This document shows, piece after piece, positions 8,866 to 17,336 of a stretch of DNA of 64,000 bases. The notes beneath the pieces were generated by a model. That model was not told the DNA's origin. It was given only the letters and a program-made list of their open reading frames with translations, and did no database searches. Origin of the DNA: Enterococcus silesiacus. GTDB lineage: Bacteria > Bacillota > Bacilli > Lactobacillales > Enterococcaceae. The position numbers were made by a program, and so were the translations under genes. The number at the start of each line of letters is the position of its first letter. The stretch's first letter is position 1. Location: assembly GCA_001465115.1 (NCBI GenBank), contig CP013614.1, forward strand, positions 2,108,001-2,172,000, given 5' to 3'.

Positions 8866-9630
8866 TTATAAAAAACCAAATCTTTTCATTTTAATCTCCT
8901 TGTATTCCGGTATTCGCACATCATCCCCATTTAAAATATCTCTAGCCATTTGCTGCATTGCTAAAACATGCTCTGCTCCCATGTCTTTTGCGATAGCATC
9001 ATAGGCTTTTTTCATAAAAAAACCGCGTTTTTCAATATTATGAGCATCTGAGGCCATCATATATACCATATTATGAGAGACCATCTGTTTTGCGGTTCGT
9101 TCAATTTGCTTTCCAAAAACACCAACATAACTTGGAGCTGTCAACTGAGTCAAAACCCCCATTTCTAAAAATGGCAGCAACCTGTTCGGATCTTGAATAA
9201 ATTTGCTGTTTCTTTCCGGATGAACGATTACCGGCGTATGACCTGCTTTTAATAGATCATAAAAAAGGTGCTCCGTATACGCCGGAATATCATTGGTTGG
9301 AAATTCAATCAAAATATAGCGATTATCAAGATCTGTAAATAAAATCGACTCTTTTTGAATCTGCTCTAGTAAATCTCCACTAATCCGCACCTCTTGCCCC
9401 TCAAATAGGGTAAGCGGTATGCTTCGTAAATCTAATTCTTTCTGTAAAGCAGCCACATGAGTAATTACCTGCCCCGCTGGATTATCATATCTACCATTGT
9501 TATGATGTGGAGTACAGAGAATATGGGTAATTCCTTGTTTAACAGCCATTCTAGCCATATCAAGTGAATCCTCAATTGTTTTGGCTCCATCATCAATCCC
9601 CGGCAATATATGGCAATGTAAATCAATCAT
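8866..9630 (-). CDS. cpsB: CpsB/CapC-type PHP protein-tyrosine phosphatase
   Basis: The 254-residue product is a PHP-domain metal-dependent phosphatase of the Gram-positive CpsB/Wzh family. Metal-binding clusters are visible at the start (DLHCHILPGIDDGA), at HPERN in the middle and at DAHN near the C-terminus. It should dephosphorylate the tyrosine tail of the CpsD kinase encoded next to it and so tune polysaccharide export and length. In pneumococcus the order is cpsB-cpsC-cpsD, but here cpsB comes third, after cpsC and cpsD. The gene is 25 bases downstream of cpsD. A short AGGAAAA ribosome site precedes the ATG. Confidence 0.92.
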   Translation of the reverse strand: MIDLHCHILPGIDDGAKTIEDSLDMARMAVKQGITHILCTPHHNNGRYDNPAGQVITHVAALQKELDLRSIPLTLFEGQEVRISGDLLEQIQKESILFTDLDNRYILIEFPTNDIPAYTEHLFYDLLKAGHTPVIVHPERNSKFIQDPNRLLPFLEMGVLTQLTAPSYVGVFGKQIERTAKQMVSHNMVYMMASDAHNIEKRGFFMKKAYDAIAKDMGAEHVLAMQQMARDILNGDDVRIPEYKEIKMKRFGFL

Positions 9631-9655
9631 TGGCTATTTTCCTTTCTATCTACTA

Positions 9656-10357
9656 TCATGTACCATAGTAATATCCTTGATCAGTTATATTTTTAGAGCC
9701 GTTATAAACAACCCCTAAGATATTCGCATCAACAAGCTCTAATAGACTTTTAGCTTTCAATAAAGAATCTCTTTTTGAAACATTTTCGCGAACAACCAAA
9801 ATTGTCCCATCTGATTTTGATGCTACGATTTGCGCATCTGTCACTGCCACAACTGGTGGCATATCAAAAATGACTAAGTCATATTGATGTTTTAATTCTA
9901 GGATCAATTCTTTCATTCTTCTGGAATCCAGTAGCTCTGATGGATTGGGTGGTTTAGGTCCACTTGTCATTAAAAATAAATTATCAACACCTGAAGACTG
10001 AACAACTTGATGCAACATTGTCTCACGACTTCCTAATAAGGTACTTAAACCACGAATGTTATCCAATGAAAACGTCTTTGCTACTGTCGGTTTACGCATA
10101 TCCGCATCTACCAATAGTACTCGTTTGCCTGAATTTGCAAAGACAATAGCTAAATTTGCAGAAGTAGTGGATTTCCCTTCACTTGGACCAGAAGACGTAA
10201 TCACTAACGTTTTTAAATCTCTATCTACCATTGCATATTGAATGTTTGTCCGAATCGTTCGGTACTGCTCTGAAATAGGTGAAGTTTTATCTGCTAGCGT
10301 AATCAAGCTAACTGCTTTTGTTTTCTGTTTCTTTTGAACTCTTCCTTTATTTGCCAT
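9656..10357 (-). CDS. cpsD: CpsD/CapB-type tyrosine autokinase
   Basis: The 233-residue cytoplasmic BY-kinase has Walker A (GPSEGKST, residues 57-64), Walker A' (VLLVDADMRKP, about 80-90) and Walker B (VIFDMPP). It works with the membrane activator CpsC encoded upstream. The C-terminal tyrosine cluster is short: only the three tyrosines of GYYYGT end the protein, fewer than the longer Tyr/Gly tails of pneumococcal CpsD. Autophosphorylation there would be reversed by CpsB. The gene starts 11 bases after cpsC. The ATG at 10357 has an AAAGGAG ribosome site. Confidence 0.93.
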   Translation of the reverse strand: MANKGRVQKKQKTKAVSLITLADKTSPISEQYRTIRTNIQYAMVDRDLKTLVITSSGPSEGKSTTSANLAIVFANSGKRVLLVDADMRKPTVAKTFSLDNIRGLSTLLGSRETMLHQVVQSSGVDNLFLMTSGPKPPNPSELLDSRRMKELILELKHQYDLVIFDMPPVVAVTDAQIVASKSDGTILVVRENVSKRDSLLKAKSLLELVDANILGVVYNGSKNITDQGYYYGT

Positions 10358-10368
10358 TCTATACTCCT

Positions 10369-11202
10369 TTACACTCGCGGACGACTTCTACGTACTGGTG
10401 TAGAATCGTCTGGCTGAGTATTCTCTTTTGCCGTTGATCTTGAAACTTCTTTATTATGATTGTGGGAATGAGCAGGAGCTGCTGTAGGAGCCGAGGGAGT
10501 ACTAATCACCTTAGCGTTCAATTCCTTCGCTGTCATGTTAGGGACAACTCCCAGTATTATAAAGCCAAGTTCATCTTCCACAAAACTATCATCTTTGATT
10601 GTTTTATCGAATAACTCTAAAATAAAGGCTACAGCTATTCCGCACATAACACCTAGCGCCAAGCCAATCAATAAATTTAATTTATCATTTGGTGAGACTG
10701 GATTCACATTTGCAGTAGCCGCCGATATAATTGTGATCTTGTCTACATTTAGCATGTCTTTCGCTTGTTCCTGAAAAACTAACGCAGTCTGATTGGCTAT
10801 ATTTTGTGCCACAACTGGATCAGTTACTTTAGAAACAATAGAGAACATTTGTGAATTTTGTGATTGATTCACTGAAACACTTGCTCCTAAAGCTTCAACA
10901 GACAAATCATTGTCATGTTCTGTTTTCATTCGTTGTTGTACTTCGGTCATTACTGTATCACTTTTGATCAAATCTTTATAAGTATTGATCATTTGCAGAT
11001 TTCCGTTAATATCATTAACATTCGTTGTTTCATTTTGCGGTAATCGAACGATTAATTGAGCCTGAGAGCTATATTTAGGTGTAATCACAAAGTAGGTTAA
11101 TACCCCCGCAACACCTATACCTAAAAACATACTAACTATAATTAACCCCACACGCTTTTTTAATACTCCGATTAATTCCTGTAAACTGATTGTCTCTTCC
11201 AT
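10369..11202 (-). CDS. cpsC: CpsC/CapA-type chain-length regulator and kinase activator (Wzz domain)
   Basis: About 277 residues. An N-terminal helix (about 20-40) and a second helix (about 175-195) bracket an extracellular Wzz domain. The cytoplasmic tail after the second helix is what normally binds and activates CpsD. Here the tail is unusually long and low in complexity, with an alanine/proline/histidine stretch (PAHSHNHN) and a basic end (RRSRPRV). The ATG at 11202 has GGAGG five bases upstream. The ATG twelve bases earlier has no ribosome site and would place GGAGG inside the gene. This is the first gene of the operon and has a clear promoter 30 bases upstream. Confidence 0.92.
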   Translation of the reverse strand: MEETISLQELIGVLKKRVGLIIVSMFLGIGVAGVLTYFVITPKYSSQAQLIVRLPQNETTNVNDINGNLQMINTYKDLIKSDTVMTEVQQRMKTEHDNDLSVEALGASVSVNQSQNSQMFSIVSKVTDPVVAQNIANQTALVFQEQAKDMLNVDKITIISAATANVNPVSPNDKLNLLIGLALGVMCGIAVAFILELFDKTIKDDSFVEDELGFIILGVVPNMTAKELNAKVISTPSAPTAAPAHSHNHNKEVSRSTAKENTQPDDSTPVRRSRPRV

Positions 11203-11232
11203 TTTTTCCTCCATTTTAACTACACATAAATA

Positions 11233-11261
11233 ATTATAGGTTCTAGATGAACCAAGTACAA
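11233..11261 (-). promoter_or_regulatory. Promoter of the polysaccharide operon, with palindromic spacer
   Basis: On the minus strand a TTGTAC -35 box (11261-11256) and a perfect TATAAT -10 box (11238-11233) are separated by exactly 17 bases. The spacer holds the small palindrome GGTTC-atcta-GAACC (11253-11239), which could be a repressor site. Transcription would start about 20 bases before the cpsC ribosome site. Confidence 0.75.
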
Positions 11262-11280
11262 GGCTATTTATGAAGAATGC

Positions 11281-11320
11281 TCTATCAATTATTTAAACAA
11301 TTATTGAAATAATTGATAGA
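11281..11320. repeat. Perfect 14-bp inverted repeat upstream of the polysaccharide promoter
   Basis: The arm TCTATCAATTATTT at 11281-11294 is matched exactly by its complement at 11307-11320, with a 12-base AT-rich spacer. The spacer holds a second copy of CAATTATT (11299-11306), which can pair with the same right arm, so two alternative palindromes exist. The element ends about 20 bases upstream of the -35 box of the cps promoter. No T-run follows on the minus strand, so a regulator-binding site is more likely than a terminator. Confidence 0.6.
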
Positions 11321-11358
11321 CTATGTTCTGACTAATAAAAAACAGTTTGTAATCTATA

Positions 11359-12192
11359 TTATTCACTTGGCAGAATTTCTTCTTGATTATTTATTTCTTC
11401 ATTACCGAATAATTGCTTTTCCAAAAGCTTATCAATAACATCCAAACGATCGGACAATTCCTTTTTCAACATCTCATTTTTAATTTGATCCAGTTGATTG
11501 AACACAAGAATAATATTTTCTAGCGTTGCCTCAGCTGTCAAGGTTTCTCCTTCAGCCATTGCATTGATTGCTTGTTTTAAATCCGTATATGCTTTCGCTT
11601 GAGTGGTCATTTCATTTAAGAGCGCTATTATTGCTTTACTCCATGCACTGTCAGTTTCAGAAATTTCATTGCGTATTTGTGCGACGCCTTCAACAGATGC
11701 CTGTTCATTTATGACAACATCCACAGGCTCCGCTGCCCAGTCAGACGGGGCTTGGACAAGTAGTGCAGTTACTTGTTTTTGGATGTCTCTTTTATTTTTG
11801 ATATCGTCTATTTTGGTCAATAATAGTTGTTTTCCTTCAGTTACTTCTGAAGTATCAATAGAAAAGTCTTTATTTTCTAGGCCAAAATCGGCTGCCTCTG
11901 TCCGTAAGGTAATACTATCTCTTTCGATATTATTTAATTTTTCTACTTCTATTGGCTCTATTAGAAACTCTTCTTGATCATTTTGATATAATTCAAGTAT
12001 TTGTTTGTTCAGCCGTTTGATTTTTACGGCTTCATTTTTTATTGTTGCTGTTGCGTACTCAACTTTTCGCTGCTGCTCCTGTTTAGCTTTAGTTTGTAAT
12101 CCTAAAAAGCAAACACCAATCGAGCCACAGATTACAATTATGTAAATCACCTTTTTTATTCCATTACTACCAAACCAATCACTTTTTACCAC
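11359..12192 (-). CDS. Membrane-anchored protein of unknown function with extracellular helical domain
   Basis: I do not recognise a family. The 277-residue product has one N-terminal membrane helix (about residues 13-31, IIVICGSIGVCFLGL) after a short cytoplasmic tail. A long, charged, Glu/Lys-rich and probably helical outer region with low aromatic content follows, ending in an acidic tail (EEINNQEEILPSE). The start is GTG at 12192 with AGGAG nearby. The ribosome site is duplicated: the 13-mer AAAGGAGTGTAAA occurs twice in tandem (about 12194-12220). It lies between dapF and the polysaccharide operon on the same strand, and a role at the cell surface is plausible. There is no direct evidence that it belongs to the polysaccharide system. 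Confidence 0.6.
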   Translation of the reverse strand: MVKSDWFGSNGIKKVIYIIVICGSIGVCFLGLQTKAKQEQQRKVEYATATIKNEAVKIKRLNKQILELYQNDQEEFLIEPIEVEKLNNIERDSITLRTEAADFGLENKDFSIDTSEVTEGKQLLLTKIDDIKNKRDIQKQVTALLVQAPSDWAAEPVDVVINEQASVEGVAQIRNEISETDSAWSKAIIALLNEMTTQAKAYTDLKQAINAMAEGETLTAEATLENIILVFNQLDQIKNEMLKKELSDRLDVIDKLLEKQLFGNEEINNQEEILPSE

Positions 12193-12283
12193 TTTTACAC
12201 TCCTTTTTTACACTCCTTTTAAAATTACCTTGCGTTCACTCTCAAAATTCTTGGATATACCACCACCTTGAATTTTTTGATAT

Positions 12284-13258
12284 TTACTTTATAGATCCTA
12301 AAAATGATCTATAATCCGCTTGTTCCGTTGTTTCTTTGATACTTAATTTTTCAAAATCACCTTCAATAAAATTAGAAAGTGTGCCAGATAACTCATGTGT
12401 AATTGTTGCATTGCCTATGAGTTCCATCCAATATCCATCTGAATCTTCCTCATGAACGACTGTTTTTACCATGCCGCCTGTATTTTTGACAGTAATGGTT
12501 TGATTAAAGTCACCCTCGTTCAACAATACATACATTAAACTGCTCGCGCACATAGCCGTCCCACAAGCACTGGTAAATCCAACACCTCGTTCAAAGGTCC
12601 GCACAAATAATTGGTTTTTCGCCAATACTTCTACAAAGCTGACATTGACTCCATCAGGAAAAAGTGTATTTTCTCCATTTACATAGGCGGCAATTCGATC
12701 AAATTCATCGCCAAAGAGTGTTTGGTGATCGACAAATGTAATCAGATGCGGATTAGGAACTGCGACGACTGAAAATTTCAGCTTGCTTGATAATTCAGGG
12801 ATTATTTCATCAATGATCCTATTATTCTTAGTATTCATCGGGATCGCTTCTGCTTCAAAACGCACGGGTGAAATCTCCACTTGATAGGTCGCTACCTTGT
12901 CCGCTAGCTTGGGTGCCCGTCGTACCTTGAGATCAGCAAACATCGTCTCCACAGTAAAGGATTCCTTATTGGACTTTTCAGCTAAATATCTAGCCACTGT
13001 ACGCAAGCCATTGCCGCACATACTGGCTTCACTACCATCACTATTGATAACACGCATCTTGGCTAGTGACTCACCTTTTACTACTTCTTCCACCAATAAA
13101 AGACCATCAGACCCACCAAGCAAGCCCGACCTTCTATCACATAAACGGGTGCGTAAATCATCGATTTCCTTATCTGTAAAGGGACGTTCTACCTGCGTTT
13201 CATCTATTAAAAAGAAATCATTTTCTGATCCATGAACTTTCTGCATCATTATATTCAT
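12284..13258 (-). CDS. dapF: Diaminopimelate epimerase
   Basis: The protein of about 324 residues interconverts LL- and meso-diaminopimelate in lysine biosynthesis. Both catalytic cysteines are present: Cys81 in SMCGNGLRTVARY and Cys232 in GFTSACGTAMCAS. The substrate loop HGSENDFF at the N-terminus is conserved. It is about 50 residues longer than the usual 270-280, with an extra C-terminal tail. Several in-frame ATGs lie at the start. The ATG at 13258 sits seven bases after GGGAG, whereas the one at 13264 touches that site, so 13258 was chosen. Enterococci build peptidoglycan with lysine, so the product most likely feeds lysine synthesis. No other dap gene is in the window. Confidence 0.93.
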   Translation of the reverse strand: MNIMMQKVHGSENDFFLIDETQVERPFTDKEIDDLRTRLCDRRSGLLGGSDGLLLVEEVVKGESLAKMRVINSDGSEASMCGNGLRTVARYLAEKSNKESFTVETMFADLKVRRAPKLADKVATYQVEISPVRFEAEAIPMNTKNNRIIDEIIPELSSKLKFSVVAVPNPHLITFVDHQTLFGDEFDRIAAYVNGENTLFPDGVNVSFVEVLAKNQLFVRTFERGVGFTSACGTAMCASSLMYVLLNEGDFNQTITVKNTGGMVKTVVHEEDSDGYWMELIGNATITHELSGTLSNFIEGDFEKLSIKETTEQADYRSFLGSIK

Positions 13259-13327
13259 TCTCATTCTCCCTATCTTTTTTCTCTATTTATTTTCTATCCC
13301 TAACTATTAGTATGCCACAAACAAAAA

Positions 13328-13358
13328 GAGGAAAACAGTGTAATTTACTGTTTTCCTC
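13328..13358 (-). terminator. Intrinsic terminator of sodA
   Basis: A perfect 12-bp stem (GAGGAAAACAGT and its complement) with a 7-base loop is followed on the minus strand by TTTTTG. It lies between the sodA stop and dapF and should end sodA transcription. Confidence 0.85.
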
Positions 13359-13388
13359 AAAAAGTTATAAAATTTACTCATTTTTTGC

Positions 13389-13997
13389 TTATTTAGCAGC
13401 TGTAAAATGTTCGTTGACTTTGTCCCAGTTTACAACATTCCAAAACGCGTCGATGTATTCTGGACGTACATTTTTGTAGTTTAGGTAGTAAGCATGTTCC
13501 CATACATCTAAACCTAAAACAGGTGTTTTGCCATCCATTAAAGGCGAATCTTGGTTAGGTGTTGATGTAACTTCTAACTTACCGTTGTTTAAAACCAACC
13601 ATGCCCAGCCTGAACCAAAACGGCCAGTTGCTGCTGCTTTAAATTCTTCTTTTAATTTATCAAAGCTACCAAAAGCAGTATCAATTGCATCTTTGATCTC
13701 ACCAGTTGGTGCGCCACCTGCATTAGGTGCCATGATTTCCCAGAAAAATGCATGATTGGCATGTCCGCCACCATTATTACGTACCGCTGTACGAATATCT
13801 TCTGGAATACTGTCCATGTCAGCGATCAATTCTTCTACTGATTTAGTTCCTAATTCAGGGTGTTTGTCGATTGCTGCATTTAAGTTTGTCACATACGTGT
13901 TGTGATGTTTGTCGTGGTGTAGATGCATAGTTTCTACATCAATATAAGGTTCTAATGCATCATAAGCATAAGGTAAATCTGGTAAAGTGTAAGTCAT
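13389..13997 (-). CDS. sodA: Superoxide dismutase (Mn/Fe family)
   Basis: The 202-residue protein converts superoxide to hydrogen peroxide and oxygen in the cytoplasm. The four metal ligands are His27, His82, Asp164 (DVWEHAYY) and His168. The GSGWAWL segment and overall length match enterococcal SodA, which is a manganese enzyme. An upstream in-frame ATG at 14012 would place the GGAGGG ribosome site in the coding region, so the ATG at 13997 is used. The gene stands alone, with its own terminator and a divergent membrane-protein gene upstream. A TTGCCA/TATAAA pair about 25-50 bases upstream may be its promoter, but the spacing is short. Confidence 0.96.
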   Translation of the reverse strand: MTYTLPDLPYAYDALEPYIDVETMHLHHDKHHNTYVTNLNAAIDKHPELGTKSVEELIADMDSIPEDIRTAVRNNGGGHANHAFFWEIMAPNAGGAPTGEIKDAIDTAFGSFDKLKEEFKAAATGRFGSGWAWLVLNNGKLEVTSTPNQDSPLMDGKTPVLGLDVWEHAYYLNYKNVRPEYIDAFWNVVNWDKVNEHFTAAK

Positions 13998-14163
13998 AAA
14001 AAATCCCTCCATTATTTAAGTATAAATTTCATACATTTATAGCATAACAGATTTTATGGCAACCTTCAAAGTAATTGCTTACAAAAATTTGGTCAAACTT
14101 GTTTTTCCTTGTTAACTCCTTTAAAATGACCTGTATACTCAATTTGAAGTCAGGAGAAAATTT

Positions 14164-14976
14164 ATGAACTCATTTAAGCTTTTTAAACACTCACTCTATC
14201 AGTTTACAGATCTCAATCAAGCGAAAAAAATGCCGTTTTGGAAAGTCATTTTTTACGTTTTCTTCTTAAGCATTATTCTTGCCTTGCCAATCACAAAACA
14301 AATATTTTCTATTATGCAAGACATTAAAAATGATGGCCAAGAAATTGCAAAAAAACTGCCGGATTTTGACATTAAAGATGGTACGTTACACACAGCAAAG
14401 TCAGCTGAAGGGTTCATCTATCAAACAAATTCAATTATTTTTACCTTTGATCCAGATGGAAAACGGTCTCTAAGTGATGTCACGGCTGATTCAATTGGAA
14501 ATGCGGTCGGCTTAGGATTTTTACAAGATGAATTTGTCGTGTCTTTACCAAATTCTGGTACAGCCGACTCCTTACTAGGCTCTAATCAATTTGAAGTACC
14601 GTATGCGAATAGTACATTAGATGGGTTAAGCAGCAAAAATTTGAAGCAAGCCTTAGACGAAGCAAGTGTTCCTTTTTGGATAAAATTAATTGTGTTTGTC
14701 TTTACTTTATATCCGACTTTTATCAATTTGGTGATCAATTTGCTTTTTATTACGATTGGAGCCAACCTTTATAGTAAGATTCGCTTATATAACTTACGCT
14801 TTTTGGATTGTCTAAAGATCACAACTTATTGTGCAACCTTGCCTGTGATCATCAGCAGTCTTCTTCATTTTTTCAACCGATCTTTCGATGACAGCTTTTT
14901 GATTGTCATTACTTCTTTATTGATCTTCTTCTTTGCCATCCGGAAAGAAGAACGGCAAACACCACCTTTAGTTTAA
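14164..14976 (+). CDS. DUF1189-family membrane protein
   Basis: A 270-residue membrane protein. One helix lies near residues 25-45 (VIFYVFFLSIILALPI), an outward-facing region covers about 50-165, and three to four helices lie in the C-terminal third. The layout and the N-terminal segment (FKHSLYQFTDLNQAKK) fit the DUF1189 family of Firmicutes, whose function is unknown to me. A GGAG ribosome site lies just upstream of the ATG. It is divergent from sodA and 156 bases upstream of ispG on the same strand. No catalytic motif is visible. Confidence 0.75.
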   Translation: MNSFKLFKHSLYQFTDLNQAKKMPFWKVIFYVFFLSIILALPITKQIFSIMQDIKNDGQEIAKKLPDFDIKDGTLHTAKSAEGFIYQTNSIIFTFDPDGKRSLSDVTADSIGNAVGLGFLQDEFVVSLPNSGTADSLLGSNQFEVPYANSTLDGLSSKNLKQALDEASVPFWIKLIVFVFTLYPTFINLVINLLFITIGANLYSKIRLYNLRFLDCLKITTYCATLPVIISSLLHFFNRSFDDSFLIVITSLLIFFFAIRKEERQTPPLV

Positions 14977-15132
14977 TACTATGATATCAGAACGGCTTTA
15001 ATTGTTTGACTAAATCTTAAACTTTTCTTACATTCTCAGTTCCCTAATTATGTGATAAGATAGACCATGAATTACACTGATTGAGAAATAGTTTATAAAA
15101 TAATATCTACAGTAATAAGGAGAGAACTCATT

Positions 15133-16224
15133 ATGGGAGAATTGACCCATCGTAAAAATACACGTCAAGTTAAAGTTGGTGATTTAACAATCGGTGGAAG
15201 CGATGAATTATTTATTCAAAGTATGTGTACGACAAAAACACATGATATTGAAGGGACTGTCACTCAGATCAAGCGCTTAGAAGCAGCTGGTTGTCAAATC
15301 GTTCGTGTTGCGGTTCCTGATGAGGCTGCCGCTGACGCTTTAGGTGCAATTAAAAGTCAAATTTCGATTCCTTTGGTTGCTGATATCCATTTTGATTATC
15401 GACTGGCACTAAAAGCAATCGAGCAAGGTGTAGATAAAATCCGAATCAACCCAGGAAACATCGGCCGGAAAGATCGCGTAGAAAAAGTTGTGACTGCATG
15501 TAAAGCTAAAGGAATACCAATCCGGATTGGTGTAAATGCTGGTTCTTTAGAAAAGAAATTCTTACAGCAATATGGCTACCCTACTGCTGAAGCGATGGTT
15601 GCCAGTGCCGTTGAACATATTAAAATACTTGAAGAGCTAGAATTTTACGATATCATCGTTTCACTAAAAGCAAGTGATGTCACTCTAGCAATTGATGCCT
15701 ACACTCTAGCCGCACAAACATTTGATTATCCTTTGCATTTAGGAATCACAGAGGCTGGTACTAAGTTTTCAGGCGGAATGAAATCTGCCGCAGGCCTTGG
15801 CGCATTACTTTCCCGTGGTATCGGAAATACTTGTCGTGTTTCGTTATCGGCTGATCCTGTTGAAGAGATCAAAGTTGCTAAGGAAGTGCTAAAAGCCTTT
15901 GGTTTAGCAAGTAATGCCGCTACATTGATTTCTTGCCCAACCTGTGGACGTATCGAAATTGATTTGATCCCGATCGCTAATGAGATTGAAGAATACATTG
16001 AAAAAATCAAAGCACCAATCAAAGTCGCTGTTCTAGGCTGTGCTGTCAATGGACCCGGTGAAGCGCGCGAAGCAGATATTGGGATTGCTGGTGGCAATGG
16101 TAAAGGAATGCTCTTCAAAAAAGGCAAGATCATCCGCACGGTTCCTGAAGAGATCATGGTTGACGAGCTAAAAAAAGAAGTCGATCTGCTTGCAGCAGCA
16201 TATGCTCGTGGCGAAAAAATATAA
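15133..16224 (+). CDS. ispG: 4-hydroxy-3-methylbut-2-en-1-yl diphosphate synthase (IspG/GcpE)
   Basis: The 363-residue protein is a full-length IspG of the methylerythritol phosphate (MEP) isoprenoid route. It carries the three [4Fe-4S] ligands Cys268 and Cys271 (ISCPTCGR) and Cys303 ([11 protein letters not shown]), and the TIM-barrel N-terminal part is intact. It would reduce and open the cyclic diphosphate MEcPP to HMBPP. Its presence is notable because studied enterococci such as E. faecalis make isoprenoids by the mevalonate pathway. No other MEP gene is in the window, so whether the whole route exists is unknown. AAGGAGAG precedes the ATG and a strong terminator follows, so it is probably a single-gene unit. 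Confidence 0.95.
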   Translation: MGELTHRKNTRQVKVGDLTIGGSDELFIQSMCTTKTHDIEGTVTQIKRLEAAGCQIVRVAVPDEAAADALGAIKSQISIPLVADIHFDYRLALKAIEQGVDKIRINPGNIGRKDRVEKVVTACKAKGIPIRIGVNAGSLEKKFLQQYGYPTAEAMVASAVEHIKILEELEFYDIIVSLKASDVTLAIDAYTLAAQTFDYPLHLGITEAGTKFSGGMKSAAGLGALLSRGIGNTCRVSLSADPVEEIKVAKEVLKAFGLASNAATLISCPTCGRIEIDLIPIANEIEEYIEKIKAPIKVAVLGCAVNGPGEAREADIGIAGGNGKGMLFKKGKIIRTVPEEIMVDELKKEVDLLAAAYARGEKI

Positions 16225-16240
16225 CAGAAAAATAATGAAT

Positions 16241-16276
16241 AAAAAAGATTGAACGGTTAATAGTTCAATCTTTTTT
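16241..16276 (+). terminator. Intrinsic terminator of ispG
   Basis: A perfect 14-bp inverted repeat (AAAAAAGATTGAAC and complement) with an 8-base loop ends in six T residues on the plus strand, 16 bases after the ispG stop. Confidence 0.88.
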
Positions 16277-16324
16277 GGTTTAATAGGCTTTTTTGTTACA
16301 ATGGACTAGCAAGGAGGAATCGAC

Positions 16325-17287
16325 ATGGGACAACCACTAATCTATCTTTATGAACAAATGAAAGAAGAACAAGTTGAATCACTCAGACAAATGACTCCTG
16401 ATCATATTATTATTGATGCTAAAAGAGAATCAGCACAAATAAATGATGACGATATTGAAATCATGCTCGGTTGGGATGATACATTAGGACAGCGTTTATT
16501 GGCTTCGGAAACAAGTCGCTTAAAATGGGTCCAATCTGTTTCTGCTGGGGTGGATTCATATGATTTAAAACGTTTTGCTGAAAAAGGAATTTTACTCTCA
16601 AATGCCAGTGGTATTCACAGCATTTCCATTTCAGAGCATGTTTTAGGTGTTTTATTAGCTGAATTTCGCGGCATTCGTACTAGTGTTGTCAACCAATCAA
16701 AAAAAGAATGGACTAGAAAAAATATTACCTATCGGCAATTATCTAAGCAGAAAATGCTGATTGTTGGAACTGGACACATTGGACAACAACTTGCGGTCTT
16801 CGCGCAAGGTTTAGGTCTTCAAACCTACGGTGTTAACACTTCTGGTCATGTGACCAATGGTTTTATCGAATGTTATTCACATAAAAATATGAGCCGCATC
16901 GTCAATGAAATGGATATCGTCGTAAATATCCTTCCTCTAACCGATGAGACCTATCAAATGTACAACGAGCGGATGTTTCTTGCGATGAAACCCGGCACCG
17001 TTTTTGTTAATGTCGGTCGTGGTCCGTCCGTTAATACAAACGATTTAGTGCATGCCTTGGAGACAGAGCAGCTAAGTTTCGCAGCATTAGATGTTTTTGA
17101 AGAAGAACCACTGCCTGAGGACAGCCCGTTGTGGCAAATGGAAAATGTTTTGATCACGCCTCACATTTCCGGTCTAACGCCTGAATTTAAGACAAAACTA
17201 ATGAGAATATTTACCCAAAATCTTAGCCAGTTCTTGAAAGAGGGAACTTTAGCTAAAAATGAAATAGCTTTACACCAAGGTTATTAA
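16325..17287 (+). CDS. D-2-hydroxyacid dehydrogenase family protein
   Basis: The 320-residue NAD(P)-dependent oxidoreductase belongs to the D-isomer 2-hydroxyacid dehydrogenase family. The nucleotide-binding motif GTGHIGQQLA lies about residue 147. The catalytic Arg is in NVGRGPSVNT, the Glu in DVFEEEPLPEDSPLW and the His in ITPHISG. It should reduce a 2-keto acid to a D-2-hydroxy acid, or the reverse, but the substrate cannot be read from the sequence. The ribosome site is AAGGAGG. It has its own terminators on both sides and so seems monocistronic. Confidence 0.88.
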   Translation: MGQPLIYLYEQMKEEQVESLRQMTPDHIIIDAKRESAQINDDDIEIMLGWDDTLGQRLLASETSRLKWVQSVSAGVDSYDLKRFAEKGILLSNASGIHSISISEHVLGVLLAEFRGIRTSVVNQSKKEWTRKNITYRQLSKQKMLIVGTGHIGQQLAVFAQGLGLQTYGVNTSGHVTNGFIECYSHKNMSRIVNEMDIVVNILPLTDETYQMYNERMFLAMKPGTVFVNVGRGPSVNTNDLVHALETEQLSFAALDVFEEEPLPEDSPLWQMENVLITPHISGLTPEFKTKLMRIFTQNLSQFLKEGTLAKNEIALHQGY

Positions 17288-17290
17288 CAA

Positions 17291-17335
17291 AAATACCGAC
17301 TCGAGCGACTAATAAGTCTATTCGAGTCGGTATTT
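17291..17335. terminator. Bidirectional terminator between convergent genes
   Basis: A perfect 14-bp stem (AAATACCGACTCGA and complement, 17291-17304 and 17322-17335) is flanked by a T-run on the plus side and A residues on the other. It serves the plus-strand dehydrogenase gene. Its T-rich flank overlaps the end of the convergent glycosyltransferase gene. Confidence 0.85.
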
Positions 17336-17336
17336 T

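Noticed and set aside
11281..11320. Terminator of the 11359-12192 gene
   Set aside because: The stem is very AT-rich, no T-run follows on the minus strand, and it lies close to a promoter, so an operator is the better reading.
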